NCBI RefSeq assembly: GCF_016909575.1
Contig: NZ_JAFBGA010000020.1
Span: 62,001-126,000 of the forward strand
From: Streptomyces sp. HB132
GTDB lineage: Bacteria > Actinomycetota > Actinomycetes > Streptomycetales > Streptomycetaceae
Length of the DNA stretch: 64,000 nt
Reading direction: 5' to 3'
Position 1 is the stretch's first letter. Each line of letters begins with the position of its first letter. This document shows, in pieces, positions 1-8,955 of the stretch. The notes under the pieces were generated by a model, which was not told the DNA's origin, did not search any database, and worked only from the letters and a program-made list of their open reading frames with translations. The position numbers and the translations under genes are program-made.

Positions 1-2
1 GG

Positions 3-1760
3 GCGGCGGTGAGGCTCCTCGCCAAGATGCTCGGTGAGTTCGCCTACGAGGAGATCATCGAGCCGACGCCCCGGACGGACGGCGGCGCCGAACGGACCGG
101 CGACTACACGGTGCCGCTCGACGACGGCGCGGACCTGAGCTTCCACGCCCGGCGCGGTGTCTACGGCAGCTGGCGCGTCGACCCGGCGACGATCCGCGAG
201 GGCAGCGCCACAGGTGCCGGGGGCATCCCCTTCCGCGACCCCCTGCGATTCCTCGCCCGCGGCAGCGGACTCCTCGGACTCGACGGGGCCACGCTCGCCC
301 ACCTCATCCGTGAACTCACCGCCACACTCGCCGCCGACGTCCGCCTCGACCGCACCGCGCTCCGTGCGTCGCAGCTCGCCGAACTCCCGTACGCCGAGCT
401 CGAGGGACACCAGACCGGGCATCCCTGGCTCGTGGCGAACAAGGGCCGCCTAGGCTTCTCCGCCGCCGACGCCGCCCGCTTCACGCCGGAGGCCCGGACG
501 GCCGCCGTACTGCCCTGGATCGCCGTCAGCACCCGCATAGCCGGTTACCGGGGAGTGGGGCAGCTCACCACCCCCGAAGACCTCTACGACCAGGAACTGG
601 ACCCGCGCGTCCGGGAGTCGTTCGCCGCGATCCTGCGCGGACGGGCCCTCGACCCGGCGGACTACCTGTTCCTTCCCGTGCATCCGTGGCAGTGGGACGA
701 GTGGATCATCCCCCTCTTCGCCCCCGCGATCGCGGACGGCGACATCGTGCTGCTGCACCCCGACGACGACCTGCGACTGCCGCAGCAGTCCATCCGCACC
801 TTCACCAATGTGGGACGGCCCGACCGGCACACGGTCAAACTCCCCCTGTCGATCCTCAACACCCTCGTCTGGCGTGGCCTGCCCACCGAGCGCACGCTCG
901 CCGCCCCGGCCGTCACCGCATGGGTCCAGGGGCTGTGCGAGGGCGATCCGTTCCTCCGTGACACCTGTGGCGTCGTCCTGCTCGGCGAGGTCGCCTCGGT
1001 GGCCGTCGAGCACCCGTTCTACGACCGCCTCCCGGAGTCGCCGTACCAGTTCAAGGAGATCCTCGGAGCGATCTGGCGGGAGCCCCTCCAGCCACGGCTC
1101 GTACCCGGGGAACGGGCCCGCACGCTGGCCTCCCTGCTGCACACGGACCCGGAGGGCCGCGCGTTCACCGCAGAGCTCGTCGCCCGCTCGGGTCTGACCC
1201 CCGCCGCCTGGCTGACGAGGCTCTTCGCCGCCCTGCTGCCCCCGCTGCTGCACTTCCTCTACCGTTACGGCACGGTGTTCTCCCCGCACGGCGAGAACGC
1301 CATCGTCGTCTTCGACGAGAACGACGTGCCGGTACGCCTCGCGATCAAGGACTTCGTCGACGACGTGAACGTCAGCAGGCGGCCGCTGCCCGAGCACGAC
1401 ACGATGCCCGCGGACGTCCGGGGCGTCCTGCTCACGGAGGAACCCTCCTTCCTCACCCAGTTCATCCACTCGGGGCTCTTCGTGGGCGTCTTCCGCTACC
1501 TCTCCCCGCTGTGCGAGGAGCAACTGGACGTGCCGGAGGGTGAATTCTGGTCACTCGTCCGTGCCGAGATCCTGAGGCACCACGCCCGCTTCCCCGACCT
1601 CAAGGAGCGGTTCGAGATCTTCGACATGCTGACGCCGACGATCGAGCGCCTGTGTCTCAACCGCAACCGTCTGCATCTGGACGGCTACCGCGACCGGTCG
1701 CAGCGGCCGCACGCCGCCGTCCACGGCAGCGTCCCCAACCCGCTCCACCCCTCCGCGTGA
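3..1760 (+). CDS. NIS siderophore synthetase (IucA/IucC family), 5' end outside window
   Basis: This is an NRPS-independent siderophore synthetase, an ATP-dependent enzyme that joins a carboxylate to an amine or hydroxylamine. The frame is open to the window edge. Family members carry about 20 more residues before the helix that appears here as LLAKMLGEFAYEE, so the true start lies upstream. The ATP/carboxylate-binding segment GHPWLVANKGRLGF resembles the DesD form. Further on come HPWQWDEWI, the S-R-T core as QQSIRTFTNVGRP, a KLPLSILNT segment and HGENAIV followed by KDFVDDV, all family hallmarks. The C-terminal FhuF-like part is present and the visible protein is near full length (about 585 residues). 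Adjacency to a DinG-like helicase and lexA matches, from memory, the S. coelicolor siderophore locus SCO5799-5801 rather than the desABCD locus. The exact product cannot be told from this gene alone. Confidence 0.9.
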   Translation, partial: AAVRLLAKMLGEFAYEEIIEPTPRTDGGAERTGDYTVPLDDGADLSFHARRGVYGSWRVDPATIREGSATGAGGIPFRDPLRFLARGSGLLGLDGATLAHLIRELTATLAADVRLDRTALRASQLAELPYAELEGHQTGHPWLVANKGRLGFSAADAARFTPEARTAAVLPWIAVSTRIAGYRGVGQLTTPEDLYDQELDPRVRESFAAILRGRALDPADYLFLPVHPWQWDEWIIPLFAPAIADGDIVLLHPDDDLRLPQQSIRTFTNVGRPDRHTVKLPLSILNTLVWRGLPTERTLAAPAVTAWVQGLCEGDPFLRDTCGVVLLGEVASVAVEHPFYDRLPESPYQFKEILGAIWREPLQPRLVPGERARTLASLLHTDPEGRAFTAELVARSGLTPAAWLTRLFAALLPPLLHFLYRYGTVFSPHGENAIVVFDENDVPVRLAIKDFVDDVNVSRRPLPEHDTMPADVRGVLLTEEPSFLTQFIHSGLFVGVFRYLSPLCEEQLDVPEGEFWSLVRAEILRHHARFPDLKERFEIFDMLTPTIERLCLNRNRLHLDGYRDRSQRPHAAVHGSVPNPLHPSA

Positions 1761-1795
1761 GGCCGGGAGCGATCGGTGTTGTCGGTGGGGCGCCG

Positions 1796-1801
1796 TAGGG
1801 T
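1796..1801 (+). promoter_or_regulatory. -10 element (TAGGGT) of the helicase gene
   Basis: TAGGGT ends nine bases before the ATG at 1811, so transcription should begin only about three bases ahead of the start codon. There is no convincing Shine-Dalgarno sequence. This is the near-leaderless layout seen repeatedly in this window. No good -35 is visible. Confidence 0.45.
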
Positions 1802-1810
1802 GGACGCGCT

Positions 1811-3778
1811 ATGACGAAGCCATCTCTTCCCGACCTCCTGCACGCCGCCGTCGCCGCCGTCGGCGGCACGGAACGGCCCGGCCAGGTCTCCATGGCCGAG
1901 GCCGTCGCCGAGGCCGTCGACGACAACGCCCACCTGCTCGTGCAGGCCGGCACCGGCACGGGCAAGTCCCTGGGCTATCTGGTGCCGGCGCTGGCCCACG
2001 GCGAGCGGGTGGTGGTGGCCACCGCGACGCTGGCCCTCCAGCGCCAGCTGGTGGAGCGGGACCTCCCGCGTACGGTCGACGCGCTGCACCCGCTGCTGCG
2101 CCGTCGGCCGCAGTTCGCCATGCTCAAGGGCCGCTCGAACTACCTCTGTCTCCACCGGCTCCACGAGGGTGCGCCGCAGGACGAGGAGGAGGGGCTCTTC
2201 GACCAGTTCGAGGCGGCCGCCCCGTCGAGCAAGCTGGGCCAGGACCTGCTGCGCCTGCGCGACTGGTCGGACGAGACGGAGACCGGCGACCGGGACGACC
2301 TGACACCCGGTGTCTCGGACCGCGCCTGGTCGCAGATCTCCGTCTCCTCGCGTGAGTGCCTCGGCGCGACGAAGTGCGCGTACGGCGCCGAGTGCTTCGC
2401 GGAGGCGGCCCGGGAGCGGGCCAAGCTCGCCGATGTCGTCGTCACCAACCACGCCCTGCTCGCGATCGACGCGATCGAGGGCGCCCCTGTGCTCCCCAAG
2501 CACGAGGTACTCATCGTCGACGAGGCCCATGAGCTGGTCTCCCGGGTCACCGGTGTGGCCACGGGCGAGCTCACCCCCGGCCAGGTGAACCGAGCGGTTC
2601 GCCGTGCGGCGAAGCTGGTCAACGAGAAGGCGGCCGACGCCCTGCTGACCGCGTCGGAAGGGTTCGAGCGTGTCATGGAGCTGGCGCTTCCAGGGCGTCT
2701 CGAAGAGGTGCCGGAAGACCTGGGTTACGCGCTGATGGCGCTGCGCGACGCCGCGCGTACGGTGATCTCCGCCCTCGGCGGCACCCGGGACAAGTCCGTC
2801 CAGGACGAGGACGCGGTGCGCAAGCAGGCCATGGCGTCCGTCGAGTCCATCCACAGCGTCGCGGAGCGCATCACACAGGGCTCCGAGTACGACGTCGTCT
2901 GGTACGAGCGTCACGACCGCTTCGGGGCGTCGGTCCGGATCGCGCCGCTCTCCGTGTCCGGGCTGCTGCGCGAGAAGCTGTTCGCCGAGCGGTCGGTTGT
3001 GCTGACCTCGGCCACGCTCAAGCTCGGCGGCGACTTCAACGGGGTGGGTGCGTCGCTGGGACTCGCGCCCGAGGGCATGGCGGGCGACGACGTCCCGCAG
3101 TGGAAGGGCCTCGACGTCGGCTCGCCCTTCGACTACCCGAAACAGGGCATTCTGTATGTCGCCCGGCACCTGGCCACGCCAGGCAGGGAAGGCTCCCGCA
3201 CCGACATGCTCGATGAGCTCGCCGAGCTGGTGGAGGCGGCGGGCGGCCGCACCCTGGGACTGTTCTCCTCCATGCGGGCGGCCCAGGCGGCGGCCGAGGA
3301 ACTGCGCGGCCGCCAGGACAAGCCGATCCTGCTGCAGGGAGAGGAGACCCTGGGCGAGCTGATCAAGAACTTCGCGGCCGACCCGGAGACCTGTCTGTTC
3401 GGGACGCTGTCCCTGTGGCAGGGCGTCGATGTGCCCGGCACGAGCTGTCAGCTCGTGGTCATGGACCGGATTCCCTTCCCCCGGCCGGACGACCCGCTGA
3501 TGAGCGCCCGCCAGAAGGCGGTCGAGGAAGCCGGCGGGAACGGGTTCATGGCGGTGGCGGCGACCCACGCGGCGCTGCTGATGGCGCAGGGCGCGGGCAG
3601 GCTCGTCCGGGCCATGGGCGACAAGGGTGTGGTCGCGGTGCTGGACCCCCGACTGGCCAACGCCCGTTACGGGAGCTATCTACGCGCCTCCCTGCCGGAC
3701 TTCTGGTACACCACCGACCGCAACCAGGCACGGCGGTCACTCGCTGCCATCGACGCGGCCGCCAAGACCGCGGAGTGA
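1811..3778 (+). CDS. DinG/XPD-family ATP-dependent DNA helicase
   Basis: A superfamily 2 helicase of the DinG/XPD type, 655 residues, which translocates 5'-3' on single-stranded DNA. Walker A is AGTGTGKS (residues 46-53). The DEAH box lies in LIVDEAHELV. Between them a cysteine-rich block (YLCLH, then ECLGATKCAYGAEC) fits the four-Cys iron-sulfur cluster of the XPD group. Motif V/VI equivalents are SLWQGVDVPG and GAGRLVRA near the C-terminus, where R is the arginine finger. The gene converges on lexA and is separated from it by two strong hairpins. Its neighbour suggests a DNA-repair role, but I see no SOS box in front of this gene, so LexA control is not supported here. Confidence 0.92.
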   Translation: MTKPSLPDLLHAAVAAVGGTERPGQVSMAEAVAEAVDDNAHLLVQAGTGTGKSLGYLVPALAHGERVVVATATLALQRQLVERDLPRTVDALHPLLRRRPQFAMLKGRSNYLCLHRLHEGAPQDEEEGLFDQFEAAAPSSKLGQDLLRLRDWSDETETGDRDDLTPGVSDRAWSQISVSSRECLGATKCAYGAECFAEAARERAKLADVVVTNHALLAIDAIEGAPVLPKHEVLIVDEAHELVSRVTGVATGELTPGQVNRAVRRAAKLVNEKAADALLTASEGFERVMELALPGRLEEVPEDLGYALMALRDAARTVISALGGTRDKSVQDEDAVRKQAMASVESIHSVAERITQGSEYDVVWYERHDRFGASVRIAPLSVSGLLREKLFAERSVVLTSATLKLGGDFNGVGASLGLAPEGMAGDDVPQWKGLDVGSPFDYPKQGILYVARHLATPGREGSRTDMLDELAELVEAAGGRTLGLFSSMRAAQAAAEELRGRQDKPILLQGEETLGELIKNFAADPETCLFGTLSLWQGVDVPGTSCQLVVMDRIPFPRPDDPLMSARQKAVEEAGGNGFMAVAATHAALLMAQGAGRLVRAMGDKGVVAVLDPRLANARYGSYLRASLPDFWYTTDRNQARRSLAAIDAAAKTAE

Positions 3779-3784
3779 GCGAAA

Positions 3785-3818
3785 GGCGGGCCGCAGGGGA
3801 ACCATCGGGCGGCCCGCC
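3785..3818 (+). terminator. Hairpin terminator after the helicase gene
   Basis: Perfect 10-bp inverted repeat, ggcgggccgc (3785-3794) with gcggcccgcc (3809-3818), and a 14-base loop. It begins seven bases after the stop codon. Confidence 0.7.
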
Positions 3819-3864
3819 GCAGGGCCGGGGCCTTGCCTGCCCGGCTCCGGGAAGGTCCGTGGGC

Positions 3865-3914
3865 GCGTTACAGGGCTCCGGGGTCGACGAAGCGGTCCCG
3901 GAGCCCTGTAACGC
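3865..3914. terminator. Bidirectional terminator between helicase gene and lexA
   Basis: Perfect 18-bp inverted repeat: gcgttacagggctccggg at 3865-3882, its reverse complement at 3897-3914, and a 14-base loop. It lies 13 bases past the lexA stop on the minus strand and is the second hairpin for the plus-strand gene. Confidence 0.85.
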
Positions 3915-3926
3915 ACCCGGCAGCGT

Positions 3927-4724
3927 TCAGACCCGCCGCAGCACCGCCACGACCTTGCCCAGGATCGTCGCCTCGTCACCGGGGATCGGCTGATAGGCGG
4001 AGTTGTGCGGGAGCAGCCACACATGGCCGTCCTCGCGCTTGAAGCGCTTGACCGTCGCTTCGCCGTCCAGCATGGCTGCCACGATGTCGCCGTTCTCCGC
4101 CACGGGCTGGCGGCGCACCGTGACCCAGTCCCCGTCCATGATCGCCGCCTCGATCATCGAGTCACCGACGACCTTCAGCACGAAGAGCTCACCGTCACCG
4201 ACGAGCTGGCGGGGGAGCGGGAAGACGTCCTCGACGGACTCCTCGGCGAGGATGGGCCCGCCGGCGGCGATCCGGCCGACCAGCGGCACGTACGACGCTG
4301 CGGGCTTGCCGGTGGTGTCCGTCGGCTGCGAGGTGGGCTGGTCCGAGCCCCGGACCTCGTACGCGCGGGGTCGGTGAGGGTCACGGCGCAGGAAGCCCTT
4401 GCGCTCGAGGGCCATCAGCTGGTGGGCGACGGACGATGTGCTGGACAGCCCCACCGCCTGACCGATCTCGCGCATCGACGGGGGATAACCGCGCCTCTGT
4501 ACGGAATCCCGGATCACCTCGATCACGCGCCGCTGCCGGTCCGTGAGCCCCGAACTGTCCGCCCTGATTCCTGGGGGACGGCCGGGCAAGGAGCGTGCGG
4601 GTCGCGTGGGTTCCGGACCCTCCGCGTTCATGACTGAGTCATTCATGGCATGCACCGGCTCAAGTCGGCCCTGGGAGCGGTGGTCCTGGGCAGTGATGGT
4701 GGCGCTGTCTGCGGTGGTGGTCAC
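3927..4724 (-). CDS. lexA: LexA SOS repressor
   Basis: Transcriptional repressor of the SOS regulon, inactivated by RecA-stimulated self-cleavage. The start is taken as GTG at 4724 (protein begins VTTTADSAT), preceded by GAGGGG. The frame is open further upstream but would run through untypical sequence toward the SOS box. The product is 265 residues, longer than the ~200 of E. coli because of an unstructured N-terminal extension of about 55 residues, which is usual in Streptomyces. The winged helix spans about 60-123 (LTDRQRRVIEVI, then the recognition helix around SSTSSVAHQL). The cleavage site is A154-G155, the nucleophile S189 (GDSM) and the general base K226 (TVKRF). A perfect SOS box lies 63 bases upstream, so autoregulation is expected. 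Confidence 0.98.
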   Translation of the reverse strand: MTTTADSATITAQDHRSQGRLEPVHAMNDSVMNAEGPEPTRPARSLPGRPPGIRADSSGLTDRQRRVIEVIRDSVQRRGYPPSMREIGQAVGLSSTSSVAHQLMALERKGFLRRDPHRPRAYEVRGSDQPTSQPTDTTGKPAASYVPLVGRIAAGGPILAEESVEDVFPLPRQLVGDGELFVLKVVGDSMIEAAIMDGDWVTVRRQPVAENGDIVAAMLDGEATVKRFKREDGHVWLLPHNSAYQPIPGDEATILGKVVAVLRRV

Positions 4725-4786
4725 GTCGGCCCCTCTCGAATGGTCTCCCTGGTTAGGCAACGGTAGTAGCTTTCGAAAGGTTGCGC

Positions 4787-4800
4787 CAAACACACGTTCG
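4787..4800 (-). promoter_or_regulatory. SOS (LexA) box upstream of lexA
   Basis: On the minus strand this reads CGAACGTGTGTTTG, an exact fit to the actinobacterial LexA consensus CGAACRNRTGTTYG as I know it. It ends 63 bases before the lexA GTG, consistent with autorepression. Confidence 0.9.
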
Positions 4801-5099
4801 AGTGAAAAACAAATAAAGGGCCGCCGCGGACCTGTCGAGGGGTGTATGTGCTGTAGCGGTGGACCGGAACGGGGCGGTGGATCCGGAGGATCACGCTAGC
4901 GTTCCGTCGGTCCGCCGCCCTCTGCGGGGGTGTGTCCCGGGTGTGCTGTGAGGGGGGTCCGCGGGTCGTGCCCCGGGTCCGCCGCCGGGGGCCCGCGGCC
5001 CGGAGGGCCGTGCGTTTCCCGTACCCTCGTGCCGGGCCGTAAGCTGCCCGCCGACCCCCGCCGCAGCGCGACACGCGCGGAGGGTGGGAGTGGAGCAAA
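4801..5099. other. Non-coding lexA-nrdR divergent region
   Basis: About 300 bases of GC-rich sequence between the SOS box and the NrdR boxes. Open frames crossing it have no recognisable protein and no ribosome binding sites. It should hold the upstream parts of both divergent promoters. I see no riboswitch, consistent with B12 control belonging to the separate nrdAB locus in Streptomyces rather than nrdRJ. Confidence 0.5.
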
Positions 5100-5146
5100 A
5101 CCCTAGATGTAGTGGTTGCATTGCTCGTGCCGCCCATAAGTAGTGG
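5100..5146 (+). promoter_or_regulatory. Pair of NrdR boxes upstream of nrdRJ
   Basis: Two 16-base elements, acccTAGATGTAGTGG (5100-5115) and gcccATAAGTAGTGG with its flanking base (5131-5146). They match the NrdR box pattern acaCwAtATaTwGwgt with a few departures. Their identical 3' halves are exactly 31 bases apart, three helical turns, as expected for cooperative NrdR binding. They lie 112-158 bases before the nrdR start and should mediate autorepression of the operon. Confidence 0.8.
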
Positions 5147-5257
5147 TCCCCGGTTCAACGGGGTCGGGTTCATCGCCTATGCTTGCGAGTGTCCTCAGGG
5201 GCCCCGAACGGGGCACGGAGGGCCATTCAGTCGTGCTGTGAAGGAGGGTTCGGAGAC

Positions 5258-5773
5258 ATGCACTGCCCCTTCTGCAGGCACCCCGACAGCAGGGTCGTGG
5301 ACAGCCGCACGACGGACGACGGGACGTCGATCCGGCGGCGTCGGCAGTGCCCCGACTGTTCCCGCCGCTTCACGACGGTGGAGACCTGCTCGCTGATGGT
5401 GGTCAAGCGCAGTGGCGTGACCGAACCCTTCAGCCGCACCAAGGTCATCTCGGGAGTACGCAAGGCGTGCCAGGGCCGCCCCGTCACGGAGGACGCCCTG
5501 GCGAAGCTCGGCCAGCGGGTCGAGGAGGCCGTGCGGGCCACGGGAAGCGCCGAGCTGACGACACACGACGTGGGTCTCGCCATACTCGGGCCCCTGCAGG
5601 AGCTCGACCTGGTCGCGTACCTGCGTTTCGCTTCGGTGTACCGGGCGTTCGACTCGCTCGAGGACTTCGAGACCGCCATCGCCGAGCTCCGTGAGCAGCG
5701 GAGCGGAGCGGAGCGGTGCGGGAGTGGCGAGACCCCCGGGGGCCCCGCCCCCGCCGCAGTCGCCACTGATTGA
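5258..5773 (+). CDS. nrdR: NrdR, ribonucleotide reductase repressor
   Basis: A nucleotide-sensing repressor of ribonucleotide reductase genes, 171 residues. The start ATG at 5258 follows AAGGAGG at 5241-5247, and the protein begins MHCPFC as in other NrdR. The four zinc-ribbon cysteines are C3, C6, C31 and C34. An ATP-cone domain (about residues 49-139, beginning VKRSGVTEPFSRTKV) follows and reads ATP/dATP. The family usually ends near 150 residues; the extra ~25 Pro/Gly/Glu-rich residues at the C-terminus look disordered. nrdJ follows 151 bases later on the same strand, and the two form an operon under the NrdR boxes upstream. Confidence 0.98.
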   Translation: MHCPFCRHPDSRVVDSRTTDDGTSIRRRRQCPDCSRRFTTVETCSLMVVKRSGVTEPFSRTKVISGVRKACQGRPVTEDALAKLGQRVEEAVRATGSAELTTHDVGLAILGPLQELDLVAYLRFASVYRAFDSLEDFETAIAELREQRSGAERCGSGETPGGPAPAAVATD

Positions 5774-5924
5774 CGAACTAAAAGCCGGCCCCCGCAGGGC
5801 GGCGGAGGGCGGCACCAGACCTGTTCCGCGACGCCGCGCGTGGCGTCCGGAGCATCAGACACACACTGTGCCCTGGGAAGAACTGGGCACTTCAGGGCGT
5901 TTTTGCCCACACATGGGAGGCGGC

Positions 5925-8828
5925 ATGACAGAGACGGCGAGCGGCCCGGCACGAGGTTCCCGCACCAAGGGAGCCAAGTCGACTGCGACCAAGCAGGGCC
6001 TGCGCATCGAGCGCATCCACACGACTCCCGGCGTGCATCCGTACGACGAGGTCGCGTGGGAGCGCCGTGACGTCGTCATGACCAACTGGCGCGACGGCTC
6101 GATCAACTTCGAGCAGCGTGGCGTCGAGTTCCCCGGCTTCTGGTCGGTGAACGCGGTCAACATCGTCACCAGCAAGTACTTCCGGGGGGCCGTCGGCACG
6201 CCGCAGCGCGAGACAGGTCTGCGGCAGCTGATCGACCGGATCGTGAAGACGTACCGGAAGGCCGGCGAGGAACACAGCTACTTCGCTTCCCCCGACGACG
6301 CCGAGATCTTCGAGCACGAGCTGGCCTACGCCCTCCTGCACCAGATCTTCAGCTTCAACTCCCCGGTCTGGTTCAACGTCGGAACGCCCCAGCCGCAGCA
6401 GGTCTCGGCCTGCTTCATCCTGGCCGTCGACGACTCCATGGAGTCGATCCTCGACTGGTACAAGGAAGAGGGCATGATCTTCAAGGGCGGCTCCGGCGCC
6501 GGCCTGAACCTGTCCCGCATCCGCTCCTCCAAGGAACTGCTCTCCTCCGGCGGCAACGCCTCGGGCCCCGTCTCCTTCATGCGCGGCGCCGACGCCTCGG
6601 CGGGAACGATCAAGTCCGGTGGCGCCACCCGCCGCGCGGCCAAGATGGTCATCCTCGACGTCGACCACCCCGACATCGAGAACTTCATCGAGACCAAGGT
6701 GAAGGAAGAGGAGAAGATCCGCGCCCTGCGTGACGCGGGCTTCGACATGGACCTGGGCGGCGACGACATCACGTCCGTCCAGTACCAGAACGCCAACAAC
6801 TCGGTCCGCGTGAACGACGAGTTCATGAAGGCCGTCGAGTCCGGCGGGAAGTTCGGACTGCGCGCCCGGATGACCGGTGACGTCATCGAAGAGGTGGAGG
6901 CCAAGTCCCTCTTCCGCAAGATGGCAGAAGCGGCCTGGGCCTGTGCCGACCCCGGCATCCAGTACGACGACACCATCAACCAGTGGCACACCTGCCCGGA
7001 GTCCGGCCGGATCAACGGCTCGAACCCGTGCAGCGAGTACATGCACCTGGACAACACCTCGTGCAACCTCGCCTCGCTGAACCTGATGAAGTTCCTCAAG
7101 GACGACGGCGAGGGACACCAGTCCTTCGAGGTCGAGCGCTTCGCCAAGGTCGTCGAGCTCGTCATCACCGCGATGGACATCTCGATCTGCTTCGCGGACT
7201 TCCCGACGCAGAAGATCGGCGAGAACACCCGCGCCTACCGCCAGCTGGGCATCGGCTACGCCAACCTCGGCGCCCTGCTGATGGCCACCGGGCACGCGTA
7301 CGACAGCGACGGCGGCCGTGCGCTCGCCGGCGCCATCACCTCGCTGATGACGGGCACGTCCTACCGTCGCTCCGCCGAGCTCGCCGCTGTCGTCGGTCCG
7401 TACGACGGCTACGCCCGCAACGCAGAGCCGCACCAGCGCGTCATGAAGCAGCACTCGGACGCCAACGCCGTGGCCGTCCACGTCGACGACCTGGACTCGC
7501 CGGTCTGGGCCGCCGCCACGGAGGCATGGCAGGACGTGATCCGCCTCGGCGCGAAGAACGGCTTCCGCAACGCCCAGGCCTCGGTCATCGCCCCGACCGG
7601 CACCATCGGTCTCGCGATGTCCTGTGACACCACCGGCCTCGAGCCCGACCTCGCCCTGGTCAAGTTCAAGAAGCTCGTCGGCGGCGGTTCGATGCAGATC
7701 GTCAACGGCACGGTGCCGCAGGCACTGCGCCGTCTCGGCTACCAGCCGGAGCAGATCGAGGCGATCGTCGCCCACATCGCCGACAACGGCAACGTGGTCG
7801 ACGCCCCCGCCCTCAGGACCGAGCACTACGAGGTCTTCGACTGCGCCATGGGTGAGCGTTCCATCTCGGCCATGGGGCACGTCCGGATGATGGCGGCCAT
7901 CCAGCCGTGGATCTCCGGCGCGCTGTCCAAGACGGTGAACCTGCCGGAGACGGCCACCGTCGAAGACGTCGAGGAGGTCTACTTCGAGGCGTGGAAGATG
8001 GGCGTCAAGGCGCTCGCGATCTACCGCGACAACTGCAAGGTGGGCCAGCCCCTCTCCGCGAAGACGAAGGAGAAGGAGAAGGAGGCGGTCACCGCCAAGG
8101 CCGAGGACACCATTCGCACGGCCGTCGAGAAGGTCGTCGAGTACCGCCCGGTACGCAAGCGTCTGCCCAAGGGCCGTCCCGGCATCACCACCTCCTTCAC
8201 GGTGGGCGGCGCCGAGGGCTACATGACCGCCAACTCCTACCCGGACGACGGTCTCGGCGAGGTCTTCCTGAAGATGTCCAAGCAGGGCTCCACCCTCGCG
8301 GGCATGATGGACGCCTTCTCCATCGCCGTCTCGGTCGGCCTGCAGTACGGCGTGCCGCTGGAGACCTACGTCTCCAAGTTCACCAACATGCGCTTCGAGC
8401 CGGCAGGCATGACGGACGACCCGGACGTACGGATGGCACAGTCGATCGTCGACTACATCTTCCGCCGCCTGGCACTCGACTTCCTGCCGTTCGAGACGCG
8501 GTCCGCGCTCGGCATCCACTCCGCCGAGGAGCGTCAGCGTCATCTCGACACCGGGTCGTACGAGCCCGACTTCGGGAACGACGAGCTGGACGTGGAGACC
8601 CTGGCCCAGTCCGCTCCCGTCGAGCCGCTGAAGGCCGTCGCGTCGCCCGAGAAGGGTGCCGCCGAGAAGCCGGCTCCCCGGGCCGCGCACACATCGGCCG
8701 AACTGGTCGAGATGCAGCTGGGCATCAGCGCGGACGCGCCGCTGTGCTTCTCCTGCGGCACGAAGATGCAGCGCGCCGGCTCCTGCTACATCTGCGAGGG
8801 CTGCGGCTCCACCAGCGGGTGCAGCTGA
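5925..8828 (+). CDS. nrdJ: NrdJ, vitamin B12-dependent class II ribonucleotide reductase
   Basis: Adenosylcobalamin-dependent reductase that makes deoxyribonucleotides with or without oxygen. The start ATG at 5925 has GGGAGG just ahead (5915-5920). The product is 967 residues, normal for the long actinobacterial type. C163 (VSACFIL) is one redox cysteine. The active-site loop N367-P-C369-S-E371 carries the thiyl-radical cysteine and the conserved Asn and Glu. The phosphate-binding loop is APTGTIG. The C-terminal tail ends with a Cys-rich zinc-binding module (CFSCGTKMQ, then CYICEGCGSTSGC) that relays electrons. A low-complexity charged insert near residue 710 (KTKEKEKEAV) is a lineage-variable linker. 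A strong terminator follows at 8896. Confidence 0.98.
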   Translation: MTETASGPARGSRTKGAKSTATKQGLRIERIHTTPGVHPYDEVAWERRDVVMTNWRDGSINFEQRGVEFPGFWSVNAVNIVTSKYFRGAVGTPQRETGLRQLIDRIVKTYRKAGEEHSYFASPDDAEIFEHELAYALLHQIFSFNSPVWFNVGTPQPQQVSACFILAVDDSMESILDWYKEEGMIFKGGSGAGLNLSRIRSSKELLSSGGNASGPVSFMRGADASAGTIKSGGATRRAAKMVILDVDHPDIENFIETKVKEEEKIRALRDAGFDMDLGGDDITSVQYQNANNSVRVNDEFMKAVESGGKFGLRARMTGDVIEEVEAKSLFRKMAEAAWACADPGIQYDDTINQWHTCPESGRINGSNPCSEYMHLDNTSCNLASLNLMKFLKDDGEGHQSFEVERFAKVVELVITAMDISICFADFPTQKIGENTRAYRQLGIGYANLGALLMATGHAYDSDGGRALAGAITSLMTGTSYRRSAELAAVVGPYDGYARNAEPHQRVMKQHSDANAVAVHVDDLDSPVWAAATEAWQDVIRLGAKNGFRNAQASVIAPTGTIGLAMSCDTTGLEPDLALVKFKKLVGGGSMQIVNGTVPQALRRLGYQPEQIEAIVAHIADNGNVVDAPALRTEHYEVFDCAMGERSISAMGHVRMMAAIQPWISGALSKTVNLPETATVEDVEEVYFEAWKMGVKALAIYRDNCKVGQPLSAKTKEKEKEAVTAKAEDTIRTAVEKVVEYRPVRKRLPKGRPGITTSFTVGGAEGYMTANSYPDDGLGEVFLKMSKQGSTLAGMMDAFSIAVSVGLQYGVPLETYVSKFTNMRFEPAGMTDDPDVRMAQSIVDYIFRRLALDFLPFETRSALGIHSAEERQRHLDTGSYEPDFGNDELDVETLAQSAPVEPLKAVASPEKGAAEKPAPRAAHTSAELVEMQLGISADAPLCFSCGTKMQRAGSCYICEGCGSTSGCS

Positions 8829-8895
8829 CACCGGGCGGAGCCGCATCGGACGTGACGTCCGGTGCGGACCGCACGGGCGGCTGACCAGCAGCTCG

Positions 8896-8928
8896 CGAAG
8901 GGGACCGGCCGTCGGCCGGTCCCCTTCG
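8896..8928 (+). terminator. Terminator after nrdJ
   Basis: Perfect 15-bp stem, cgaaggggaccggcc (8896-8910) with its reverse complement (8914-8928) and a 3-base loop. It can serve both nrdJ and the convergent DHFR-like gene. Confidence 0.88.
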
Positions 8929-8955
8929 GCGTGCCGTCAGGCCGAACCGTCGTGG

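Noticed and set aside
1685..3568. 627-codon minus-strand frame opposite the helicase gene
   Set aside because: Antisense shadow without conserved features.
5892..8846. 984-codon minus-strand frame opposite nrdJ
   Set aside because: Shadow of nrdJ; composition is a Val/Asp/Gly/Leu complement artefact with no recognisable fold.
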